A stretch of DNA of 64,000 nucleotides from Agaribacillus sp965228415. Lineage in GTDB: Bacteria > Bacteroidota > Bacteroidia > Cytophagales > Cyclobacteriaceae. The stretch spans positions 1,240,001 through 1,304,000 of the forward strand of contig OZ245814.1 in assembly GCA_965228415.1 (NCBI GenBank). The letters run 5' to 3'. The position numbers were made by a program, and so were the translations under genes. Shown in pieces: positions 18,521-26,072 of this stretch (position 1 is its first letter; the number at the start of each line of letters is the position of its first letter). A model generated the notes under the pieces. It ran no database searches, had not been told where the DNA came from, and saw only the letters and a list, made by a program, of their open reading frames with translations.

Positions 18521-19150
18521 ATGGCCTTAAAAACCTTTGTGAAAATCAGTGAAATCAGTAACCTGAGTGACGCCCGCTATTGTGCCGGTATGGGTGTGGA
18601 TCAATTGGGTTTCAACGTGACACCAGGGCATCCAAATTTTGTGGATATTGAAAAATTCAATGAAATTACCGGATGGGTCGCTGGTGTGGCGTTTGTAGGA
18701 GAATTTGACCACCAACCGCTTGACTATATTAAGGAAGCCCTTTCTAATTACAGGTTCGATTATATTCAAACCTCCAGGGTCGATTTGCTTTCGGAGGTTA
18801 ATCAACTATCTCAAAAAGTTGTTTTAAATCTTAACGTTGATGAATATGAGGATATAAACCGGCTGGAACAAGCATTGAAATACGCATCTGATTTAACCGA
18901 GTATTGCCTGCTTCACAGCCAGGATAATCATGAAAACACCTATAACTGGCGTACATTAGCACCACTGGCTTCCTCATACAGGCTTGTTCTTGGATCCTGG
19001 ATCGACAGCCATGATATTAGCGAAATGATTACCAATACAAATTTTGGTGGCATTGCCCTGAAAGGAGGCAATGAAATAAAACCCGGCTATAAGGATTTTG
19101 ATGAACTGGCTGATATTCTTGAATTAATTGAAACTGAAGACCATTACTAA
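18521..19150 (+). CDS. TrpF-like TIM-barrel protein lacking the catalytic Cys
   Basis: 209 residues, the length of phosphoribosylanthranilate isomerase. The start VKISEISNLSDARYCAGMGV followed by DQLGFN aligns with the family pattern KICGitn-DA-GaD-lGF, and GGIALKGGNEIKPG near the end resembles the phosphate-binding loop. However, the catalytic Cys (KICG) is replaced by Ser in KISE, and the SPR motif after the first strand is TPGHP. It is not in a trp operon; the neighbour is divergent mnmA. I infer a paralog that probably does not isomerise phosphoribosylanthranilate. Automated annotation would likely call it TrpF. Confidence 0.75.
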   Translation: MALKTFVKISEISNLSDARYCAGMGVDQLGFNVTPGHPNFVDIEKFNEITGWVAGVAFVGEFDHQPLDYIKEALSNYRFDYIQTSRVDLLSEVNQLSQKVVLNLNVDEYEDINRLEQALKYASDLTEYCLLHSQDNHENTYNWRTLAPLASSYRLVLGSWIDSHDISEMITNTNFGGIALKGGNEIKPGYKDFDELADILELIETEDHY

Positions 19151-19510
19151 CTCCCTTACAAAATTGAAGCTTGCATTCTGATAAAAAATAGATGGCCCCC
19201 GTCAGGTATTATGTATGTAAAAGCCAATCGACCTGTTCCTAATTTCAGTCATTGTTCATACCCGCACTACTTATTACTTCTGTTAGTTACCCGACAAAAG
19301 CCTTGGCTTAAATCGTAATCACGCATCGTATGGCAGCCAGTACGAAAAATAATAGCAAATAGTAATTGCTTATGATAGAAAAATATACCCTGAATATTTA
19401 ATGGGTGTGGATAAACTTACTTGGGTAATTATAAAGAATCATTTCCCGGGTTATTAATCGGAAAAGGCTGTTACTTTGAAATTGTATAGGGTTTAGTTAA
19501 AGTTTAGATG

Positions 19511-19544
19511 AAAGCGCAGTGTAAATTACACTGCGCTTTTTTTT
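19511..19544 (+). terminator. Strong terminator with no adjacent gene
   Basis: AAAGCGCAGTGTAA (19511-19524) is repeated in inverse as TTACACTGCGCTTT (19526-19539), a perfect stem, followed by a T-run on the plus strand to 19544. It lies 360 bp after the TrpF-like stop codon, so it ends either a long 3' leader or a separate small RNA. Confidence 0.85.
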
Positions 19545-19841
19545 ACACATCCTTCCGAAACTGGATTATCTCTTTGTTATTTAATAAGGTCGATTTCTAT
19601 AACTTTCACCCCCTCCATGCTTCAAATATCTCCAAAATGAGAATATTTTTACAACCAGATTGTCAAAAATATTTAACCTTGATTCTAAAGCATATCTTCT
19701 TACCCCTCAGGCTATCGATTTAATTTACAACTTAACCTTGAAAATTCCTATGGTTCCGACGGGATTATGCAGGTAACCGGCGCAATCATTAAAGAATAGA
19801 TTTTTATCACCACTAAATATATAAAACCTTTTCTCCGGGAA

Positions 19842-19925
19842 AGCCAGATCAGATAAAGTGTTGTCTGGCTCTACCGCACACATTGATCAGGGTGTACGGC
19901 ACCATGATTGTCATTAGGGTAATGA
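19842..19925. other. Cluster of three short hairpins
   Basis: AGCCAGA (19842-19848) with TCTGGCT (19864-19870); CCGCACAC (19874-19881) with GTGTACGG (19892-19899), one mismatch; TCATTA (19911-19916) with TAATGA (19920-19925). Three consecutive stems within 84 bp of non-coding DNA, 260 bp upstream of the serine hydrolase gene. May be structured RNA or chance. Confidence 0.3.
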
Positions 19926-20185
19926 TCTTTCACTAATCCGTGGTTAACCTAACCTTTTAAAATAATTTTGATGTCAGTGGGATACCTTTTTATCTGCTCG
20001 CAATTAAGATTATCGTAAAGTTGCTACCAATTACATGAAGTCAGGCAACATTTACTATACATTCAGCATTCCTTTATAGAGAACATTCACAATTAAAAGG
20101 AGTGCCGTAAATTCTTCATTCAAAAGACAACGCACAAACATGTCTCAATAAATTCTATAAGACCTTTGACTATAATCCTACTCCT

Positions 20186-21280
20186 ATGAATACAAAGTTA
20201 CTATTGTTAGTTGGCTGTTTGTTTACAACTTCTTTCCTGCAGGCTCAAAACCCATATCGTTATAACGAACCATTCTTATTTAATGATGGATGGATTACCA
20301 ACAATATAACGTCTCACGATATTGACTCACAACTTATCTACGCTATGTTGGAAAAGATGGGCCAGAACGAAAACCATAATATTCATAGCTTATTGTTGGT
20401 CAAAAACAATGAATTGATCCTTGAGGAATATTTTCTGCATTACAATCCTGAAAAGCTCCATGATTTAAGGTCAAGTACCAAGAGTATTACTTCGCTTTTG
20501 GTGGGTATAGCCGTAGACAAGGGGTTCATTAAAAGTATTGATGATCCAATTATTAAATATCTGCCGCGGAAAGAGCATCAGATATACCTGAAAGGTGAAA
20601 AAAGTAAAATCACCATCCGGCACCTGCTCACTATGTCCTCGGGGCTTGATTGCAACGACTGGAATAAAAAATCCCCGGGCCAGGAGGATAAAATGTACAA
20701 AAAAAGGGATTGGATTGAGCATGTGCTAAACCTTTCCATGGTCAATGAACCAGGAGAAGAAACTGCTTACTGTACCGGTGGCGTTGTATTGCTTGGTCAG
20801 GTTATTGCCGCTGCCACCGGCCAGAACTATGATGATTTTGCGAGAAGGTATTTATTCGAGCCTTTGCAAATATCAAATTATCAATGGCGCTATTTCAATG
20901 ATAATAAAAATGTCGATGCCGGCGGCCACCTGTTTTTAACGCCGAGAGACATGGCAAAAATCGGTCAGCTGGTGTTGAATAACGGATTATGGAATGGCAA
21001 AAAAATCGTTTCGGAATTGTGGATAAAAAACTCAACATCTTCTCAAACAAGCCTGGGTGGTGTAAACTTTGGTTATTTATGGTGGAATGTCGATTTGCAG
21101 CATAAAACGGATCAGGTTAATACAATTTTTGCCTCGGGAAACGGCGGACAATACATATTCATTATACCTAAGCTGGATCTGGTGTGTGTATTTACCGGGG
21201 GTAATTACAATTCTGAAAAAGACAAATTACCATTTTATCTTATTCAAAATTCTATTTTACCGGCTATCAGCTATCCTTGA
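20186..21280 (+). CDS. Secreted serine hydrolase, class C beta-lactamase fold
   Basis: 364 residues. Signal peptide (about 1-21, FLQAQN). The catalytic SxxK motif is SSTK at 96-99 within DLRSSTKSITSLLVG. The second motif, normally YxN, is YCT at 195-197, so Asn is replaced by Thr. The third region reads ASGNGGQYIFIIP, as in many esterase-like members. Other family features: HLLTMSSGLD, FEPLQIS and GGHLFLTPRDMAKIGQLVL. Members act as esterases, D-aminopeptidases or beta-lactamase-like enzymes in the periplasm; the substrate is unknown, and true beta-lactamase activity is not indicated. Stand-alone gene converging with coaX (37 bp between stops). Confidence 0.92.
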   Translation: MNTKLLLLVGCLFTTSFLQAQNPYRYNEPFLFNDGWITNNITSHDIDSQLIYAMLEKMGQNENHNIHSLLLVKNNELILEEYFLHYNPEKLHDLRSSTKSITSLLVGIAVDKGFIKSIDDPIIKYLPRKEHQIYLKGEKSKITIRHLLTMSSGLDCNDWNKKSPGQEDKMYKKRDWIEHVLNLSMVNEPGEETAYCTGGVVLLGQVIAAATGQNYDDFARRYLFEPLQISNYQWRYFNDNKNVDAGGHLFLTPRDMAKIGQLVLNNGLWNGKKIVSELWIKNSTSSQTSLGGVNFGYLWWNVDLQHKTDQVNTIFASGNGGQYIFIIPKLDLVCVFTGGNYNSEKDKLPFYLIQNSILPAISYP

Positions 21281-21317
21281 ACATTTGACCTGCCGGGTAA
21301 AGGCAGCGCTCTTAGTG

Positions 21318-22106
21318 TTACCCGTGGGATTCACTGCTCCCTTGACTGATCTCCTCGGCGATCACTTTCAACCCATCCAGGGTTAACAAAGCATTGATCT
21401 CATCAAAATGCGGGTGTAACTCAACCAGTACGGAAGACAGGCCGCCGGTAGCTATTACCTTGCAGGTTCGGCCGATTTCATTTTGAATAGCCTCAATCAT
21501 ATTTTTGACCAGGCCGATATACCCGTGTAGTATTCCGGCTTGCATCGCGTGTATGGTATCTTTCCCCAGCACCGAATCAGGAACCTCTAAAGGGATATCC
21601 GGTAATTGAGCGGTATTTCCAGACAAGCTTTTCATCGCCGTCTTTAACCCGGGAGCGATAGCGACTCCCACTATCTGGGCAACATCATTGACCGTGGTAA
21701 ATGTCAGGGCGGTACCAAAGTCTACTACCACACAAAAATCTTTTGTACCTGCAAAGGCAGCAGCAGCATTGGCCACAAGGTCGGTACCAATCTCTAAAGG
21801 ATTGTTGGTTTTGATCGTTATCTTCTGGTAAATATCGGGGCCGACAATCAAGGGTTGGAGCCTGAATACTATCTCAATCATATTCTGAATGACCGGTGTC
21901 AATGCCGGTACCACGCTGCTTAAAATAACAGTATTAACCTGAGCGATTTTTAAGTCACTCTCCAAAAAATGATTTTTTAAATTCAGGGCAAAGGCACCTG
22001 GCAATTGAGAAACGTCACTTTTCTCCCGCCAGTGATGAATCCATTGGTCGTGCTTGTTAAGCGCAAATACAATGTCAGTGTTACCGATATCTATAGCTAA
22101 TAACAT
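21318..22106 (-). CDS. coaX: Type III pantothenate kinase
   Basis: 262 residues, the normal CoaX length. It phosphorylates pantothenate in the first step of coenzyme A synthesis and belongs to the ASKHA superfamily. Seen: the phosphate loop AIDIGNTDIVFAL at the start, SSVVPALTP, PLEIGTDLVANAAAAF with the substrate Asp (109), the catalytic Asp in VVVDFGTALTFTT (129), APGLKTAM, and GGLSSVL near the end. Cytoplasmic. Single gene; in many bacteria it is paired with birA, which is not seen here. Confidence 0.96.
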   Translation of the reverse strand: MLLAIDIGNTDIVFALNKHDQWIHHWREKSDVSQLPGAFALNLKNHFLESDLKIAQVNTVILSSVVPALTPVIQNMIEIVFRLQPLIVGPDIYQKITIKTNNPLEIGTDLVANAAAAFAGTKDFCVVVDFGTALTFTTVNDVAQIVGVAIAPGLKTAMKSLSGNTAQLPDIPLEVPDSVLGKDTIHAMQAGILHGYIGLVKNMIEAIQNEIGRTCKVIATGGLSSVLVELHPHFDEINALLTLDGLKVIAEEISQGSSESHG

Positions 22107-22333
22107 ATCTGATTTAAAAAAGAAAGATAAAAATATTTCTGCGCATTCCTTTCAAATTGGTTTACAATTAATGCCATTTCGAAGGTGAATGTACAGCCAG
22201 TAGTATTTTACCTACGGGAAGCCGCGTTAAATTGAAATTCCGACAAAATATCGGGAATAGTTATGTTCAATTTTTCCCTTTCACCTCACAGGTCAATTTA
22301 CCGGGTTAATTTGACATTTAATATTTCTTTGGC

Positions 22334-22363
22334 TAACTTATATAAGTTATTGACAGTCAATAA
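22334..22363. promoter_or_regulatory. Two abutting palindromes upstream of the DUF1579-like gene
   Basis: TAACTTATATAAGTTA (22334-22349) is a perfect 16-bp palindrome and TTATTGACAGTCAATAA (22347-22363) a perfect 17-bp one; they share three bases. They end 24 bp before the ATG at 22388, where an operator or promoter is expected. Confidence 0.5.
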
Positions 22364-22387
22364 TTTTACAACCAAAAACTTAACACA

Positions 22388-22930
22388 ATGAAAAAACTGT
22401 TTTTTGCTACCCTAACTTTGGTTTTTCTTTCTTGTGCCACAATGGCCCAGGAGAAAGAAGCGACAACAGAATCTGCAAGCTACTCTGCCCCTGCTCCCCT
22501 CAATGACGATCTTATGGAATGGATGATTGGCGAATGGAAGGGAAAAATGGTCGGACCGATGGGAGAATCAGAAGAATGGTTGAAATACGAATATGGTCTT
22601 GGTGATCAGTTTCTTATGGTTTCTGCTACTTCCTCGATGGGGGAATTTAATTACAAGGGAACCGGTGCCATTACCTTAAAGCCGGAAAGCGATGAGGTGG
22701 TTGGTTACTGGATTGACAATATGCGGGGCATGTACAAAGGAAAAGGGATGAGAGAAGGAGACATGGTAAAAATGACCTGGTATGGCCCTAATGGCAACGC
22801 TACACGTATCACTAAAAAAGAGGGTAATGATAAGTTTACCGTTATTTCCCATTCTCCGGGCGCTGATGGCAATACTATTGAAAGTAAAGGTGAATTTAGT
22901 AGAATTAAAGATCTGACCTCGGACGAATAG
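22388..22930 (+). CDS. Secreted DUF1579-like protein
   Basis: 180 residues. Signal peptide with MKKLFFATLTLVFLSCATMAQ; the Cys at about residue 17 is followed by ATMAQ, so cleavage after MA by signal peptidase I or lipidation are both possible. The mature part has MEWMIGEWKGKMVGPMGE, EEWLKYEYGLGDQFL and YKGTGAITLKPESDEVVGYWID, the pattern of DUF1579/lipocalin-like proteins where a WxGxW-type opening is followed by eight strands. Function unknown. It stands alone, with a palindromic candidate operator before it and its own terminator after it, suggesting individual regulation. Confidence 0.85.
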   Translation: MKKLFFATLTLVFLSCATMAQEKEATTESASYSAPAPLNDDLMEWMIGEWKGKMVGPMGESEEWLKYEYGLGDQFLMVSATSSMGEFNYKGTGAITLKPESDEVVGYWIDNMRGMYKGKGMREGDMVKMTWYGPNGNATRITKKEGNDKFTVISHSPGADGNTIESKGEFSRIKDLTSDE

Positions 22931-23300
22931 CTATTTAAAATACTGATTTATTGTCAATCACGATACTTTACAAGACACCTTCCTTTAATGACACAGGCAG
23001 GTGTCTTTTTTTATACCTTCCCTACTGAGAGACCGTCACTTACAAAGCCAGCAAACCACATCGAAAAATCAGCATTATCGCAGAAATAAGGTAATTGCCG
23101 GTAAATAACAGCCAATTATTACATCCTGACAGCACCCTTGCCGGCTTTTCCGGGTTACAGCCCCTTGCATCGCAGGATAAATAATAAAGAGGAATTGGGC
23201 AAGAGGCCGTATTTAAAAATTAAAAAATGGCTTTTATCACCAAAATGTTGCTGATAACGACTTGTATTCCCCTTAATTATTATCAAAACAATGAATCACT
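22931..23300. other. Intergenic region with a terminator
   Basis: 370 bp. Apart from the terminator at 22972-23010 nothing was recognised; no clear promoter for the downstream beta-barrel gene was seen. Confidence 0.45.
22972..23012 (+). terminator. Rho-independent terminator of the DUF1579-like gene
   Basis: AAGACACCT (22972-22980) pairs with AGGTGTCTT (22999-23007), followed by a T-run on the plus strand. It lies about 40 nt after the stop codon. Confidence 0.85.
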
Positions 23301-24158
23301 ATGAGAAAAATGAACAGGAATTTAATCATACTAGCCCTGCTTTTTGCGCCATTTGTTGCTGGCGCCCAGGTGCATATAGGCACAACAACTGGTGTAAATA
23401 GTACATTTGTATTGGATAAAGGCCTTTCAGAAGATCCCAGGTTTAATAGTAAGATGACTTATAACTTTGCGCCTATTGGTTTTTCCTTTGGTGTAGACAT
23501 CAGCAACGGCTTCGGCTTGCAGATGGAGTCAATACTGGCAAAACAGGGTCAGATATTTGAAATAATCGATATTGCAAAGACGGTGGTTGGAGAGCGTAAA
23601 ATTGACTTAAATTACATTCAGTTACCATTGCTTTTTAAATTCATGAGCGCTAAAGCTACTAAGGCACGTACAAATTTCTCTCTCGGACCACAATTGTCAA
23701 TACTTAGAAATGGGGTTGAAACCATTCAATATGATGCATCTACGCAGGATATTACCGATGTTTCCCAGTTGCCTGTAGGTGCCACACCCAATCCCAATGG
23801 GGGTTATGATGTTCCAGCGCTGCCCAGTACCGAATTATTAAGCAGTTCTGCTGATGAAGAAATTAAAAAGTTTAATAACACCGAACTACAAATTGCCGCT
23901 ACCTTTGGTGTGGATATTGATATTTCAAAACATCTTTATTTATCCACTTTGATCAGGGCCAATTACAGTTTCACGGATATGAGAAACGGCGACCTGGTAG
24001 ATCTGATAAAGAACAACAACCTGGACGGTTTGATTGACCGGCGAGCTAACCTGGCTATCGGCGCTCAAATTGGCTTGAACTTTATGTTCAATGGTGTGAG
24101 ATCATTCAGACTGAATCAATTGGATAGAAACGCAGAGGCATTTTTATATGATCGTTAA
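23301..24158 (+). CDS. Outer-membrane beta-barrel protein (porin family)
   Basis: 285 residues. Signal peptide ending GAQVHIG (about residue 22). The mature part alternates amphipathic strands: GFGLQMESILAKQGQIFE, LNYIQLPLLFKFMS, TNFSLGPQLSILRNG, LYLSTLIRANYSFTDM and LAIGAQIGLNFMF. This is the pattern of the Bacteroidota outer-membrane beta-barrel family (PF13568-like), with the telltale IQLPLLFKF strand. Probably an eight- or ten-strand barrel with a long extracellular loop (about 150-200). Role unknown. It has its own terminator and stands alone. Confidence 0.88.
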   Translation: MRKMNRNLIILALLFAPFVAGAQVHIGTTTGVNSTFVLDKGLSEDPRFNSKMTYNFAPIGFSFGVDISNGFGLQMESILAKQGQIFEIIDIAKTVVGERKIDLNYIQLPLLFKFMSAKATKARTNFSLGPQLSILRNGVETIQYDASTQDITDVSQLPVGATPNPNGGYDVPALPSTELLSSSADEEIKKFNNTELQIAATFGVDIDISKHLYLSTLIRANYSFTDMRNGDLVDLIKNNNLDGLIDRRANLAIGAQIGLNFMFNGVRSFRLNQLDRNAEAFLYDR

Positions 24159-24174
24159 GCAATAGGTATTTTTA

Positions 24175-24214
24175 AAAAAGGGGAATAGTTTCAAGAATGC
24201 TATTCCCCTTTTTT
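24175..24214 (+). terminator. Rho-independent terminator of the beta-barrel gene
   Basis: AAAAAGGGGAATAG (24175-24188) pairs with CTATTCCCCTTTTT (24200-24213) around an 11-nt loop, with T-run on the plus strand. It begins 16 nt after the stop codon. Confidence 0.9.
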
Positions 24215-24300
24215 ATTTCACCCATTTTGAAAATAATAACTTGTCGTCATCGGGTAATAACACGGCGTGTAATGGTAATCTAAAACTATTCTATCCAGCC

Positions 24301-24308
24301 TACTTTTG
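24301..24308 (+). promoter_or_regulatory. -7 promoter element TACTTTTG before the four-helix membrane protein gene
   Basis: Exact TAnnTTTG match 24 bp before the ATG at 24333. It would put the transcription start about 15 nt before that ATG and so supports 24333 over the longer frame. No -33 TTG at the right distance. Confidence 0.45.
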
Positions 24309-24332
24309 TGGAACATCATTCAAATTAAGCTT

Positions 24333-24734
24333 ATGAAAAGTATCCATTTATTATCAACGACGCTAAAAGTAAACGCATCATTTTCACTTTTATCCGGGAT
24401 CGCATTGATCGCGTTCCACCGATATTGGTTAGCAATTTTCGAAATCAACTTTCCATTCTATGCGCTTGGCATTGGCTTACTTCTTTTTGCATGGCATGTA
24501 TTTAGAGTGGCAAACCAGAAGCCTATCTCCTTAAAGGCCGCTAAACAGGTGATCATCATGGATGTATCATGGATTGTAATGAGCATCATCGTTTTATTTG
24601 CCGACAACGGGATTTCGGTCACCGGTCATTGGCTTATTGGTGTTGTGGCAGCTTTTGTAGCTGATTTCGCCCTGTTCCAAATGATTGGCGTCAAAAATCT
24701 CTCAGGATCAGGAAATGCCATACAAGGCTCATAA
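24333..24734 (+). CDS. Small integral membrane protein, four helices
   Basis: 133 residues from ATG 24333 (MKSIHLLSTTLKVN). The frame is open from 24306, but the promoter element at 24301-24308 makes the earlier start unlikely. Four hydrophobic segments are visible at about residues 14-30, 38-56, 72-90 and 97-115, with a basic loop (RVANQKPISLKAAKQ) between the second and third. Inner-membrane location is expected. No family recognised with confidence and no linked function; it is the last plus-strand gene before the propeller genes, which converge on it. Confidence 0.78.
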   Translation: MKSIHLLSTTLKVNASFSLLSGIALIAFHRYWLAIFEINFPFYALGIGLLLFAWHVFRVANQKPISLKAAKQVIIMDVSWIVMSIIVLFADNGISVTGHWLIGVVAAFVADFALFQMIGVKNLSGSGNAIQGS

Positions 24735-24818
24735 ACCTGATAATTCAATAAGATAAGCAGGTGTCATTATACGCAGCACTACCAATGGCGAAGGCGACAG
24801 GTAAGCGTGCTATCGGAT

Positions 24819-25976
24819 TTAATTGTCATGCGCAATTTTCCAGAAATAGATGCCGCCTGCCTGCTTGCCTATCTCTGCTGTATCGACAATTTCTAAGGTT
24901 TCGAGATCAACCACATCAACACTTCCAGGCTCGCCGCCAATACCTTCTATAGAAACAAAAGCGTACCGGCTATCTGGCGATATGGCAATTCCGTGTGAAA
25001 CCCGGCGATTATTTTTTATCCTGGCGACTTCTTTTCCGGCGTTTAAGTCCCATATTCCGGTACTCCCGGCCGATTTATAGGTGACAACCATCTTATTACC
25101 ATCGGGTGTGACCTCTACATTATAGGGACCCTTATCCCCTGGAAAACGTTTGGTAACCATCCATTTCCCCAGATCTACTTCCAGGATTTCATTACTGCCA
25201 TTACCGGCAACATATACCTTTTTTCCATTGGGATGTGGGATCACCCAGGTTGGCTTAACCCTGGAATGGCTCATTTTATGGCCTTGCATCTTGTCATTTT
25301 CGTGCTTCATTTTTGAATGATCCATTTGGGAATGGTCCATTTTGGAGTGATCCATGTCGGCATGACCTTTCCCGGTGGATTTGTCAGCCTTATCCAGGTT
25401 TAATACCCTGCTAACCTGCAGGCTGATGGCATCAATTTCAAACAATTCTCCGGACATCATAGCAACAGAATAATGTTTCAAGCCATCCGGAGATATCCGG
25501 GATCCATGGGGCATGGCGCCGGTGGTGATTTGCTTAATCTCGGTCATCGTTTCAGGATCTACCACTGAAACGGTACTTGGCACCATATCTCCATGCAAGT
25601 TAAAATTCACGCAATATAGAAAACCCGTAGCTTTGGAAATTTGCATGGTGGCAGGAAACAAACCGAGGGTGGTCTGCCCCACTACCTCGTTGGTCTCTGT
25701 AGAAAATTTATACAAGGTGCCATAGGGATTTCCATGGGCCATGGTAAGATACCAGAACTTCCCGTCCGGGCTGACAGTAATCCCATGAGGGCCCTCAATT
25801 TCTGCCGGCCACACGCCTACAGGAATTCTTTTGATGGCCTCGGCTTTTTTTCCATCAAATTTGATCAATGCCACCTCATCTTCCGACTCTGCGGTGGTGT
25901 ATACATAGTAATCCTGGGAAACGGCCGAATATGCGTACAAAATCAGGCATATAAAAATTATGGGTATCTTTTTCAT
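24819..25976 (-). CDS. Secreted YncE-like beta-propeller protein with His/Met-rich loop
   Basis: 385 residues. Signal peptide (1-20, AVSQD). Seven-bladed propeller repeats of the YncE/YVTN type are visible: GPHGITVSPDGKFWYLT, PHGSRISPDGLKHYS, PHPNGKKVYVAGNGSNEILEVD, PYNVEVTPDGNKMVVT and SHGIAISPDSRYAFV. Between two blades (residues about 204-237) is an insert of repeated MDHSK/Q units rich in His and Met, as in periplasmic copper-handling proteins. I infer metal binding, not proven. It lies 96 bp downstream of the LVIVD-repeat gene on the same strand and is probably cotranscribed with it; both are secreted propellers. Confidence 0.88.
   Translation of the reverse strand: MKKIPIIFICLILYAYSAVSQDYYVYTTAESEDEVALIKFDGKKAEAIKRIPVGVWPAEIEGPHGITVSPDGKFWYLTMAHGNPYGTLYKFSTETNEVVGQTTLGLFPATMQISKATGFLYCVNFNLHGDMVPSTVSVVDPETMTEIKQITTGAMPHGSRISPDGLKHYSVAMMSGELFEIDAISLQVSRVLNLDKADKSTGKGHADMDHSKMDHSQMDHSKMKHENDKMQGHKMSHSRVKPTWVIPHPNGKKVYVAGNGSNEILEVDLGKWMVTKRFPGDKGPYNVEVTPDGNKMVVTYKSAGSTGIWDLNAGKEVARIKNNRRVSHGIAISPDSRYAFVSIEGIGGEPGSVDVVDLETLEIVDTAEIGKQAGGIYFWKIAHDN
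25308..25355 (-). repeat. Short in-frame repeat coding for MDHSK/Q units
   Basis: Three near-identical 15-bp units code for MDHSK, MDHSQ, MDHSK in the propeller gene (residues 208-222), followed by more His/Met codons. Probably grown by slippage. Confidence 0.7.
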
Positions 25977-26072
25977 TTGTCTATTTTAATTTCTTTTTTC
26001 CAGCCGGATGGAACCACTGATTCCTGATACAAATGTCTTTCCAAGTGCACCATTTATATCAAGCAACCGGTT

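Larger units (their letters stand above)
19151..20185. other. 1-kb region without a protein gene; candidate RNA elements
   Basis: 1035 bp between two plus-strand genes. It contains a perfect terminator at 19511-19544 not next to any gene, and a cluster of three hairpins at 19842-19925. Open frames here (for example 19508-19723) overlap the terminator and are not protein-like. Confidence 0.5.

Noticed and set aside
19508..19723. 71-codon plus-strand frame
   Set aside because: It begins inside the perfect terminator at 19511-19544, so a transcript through it would be cut.
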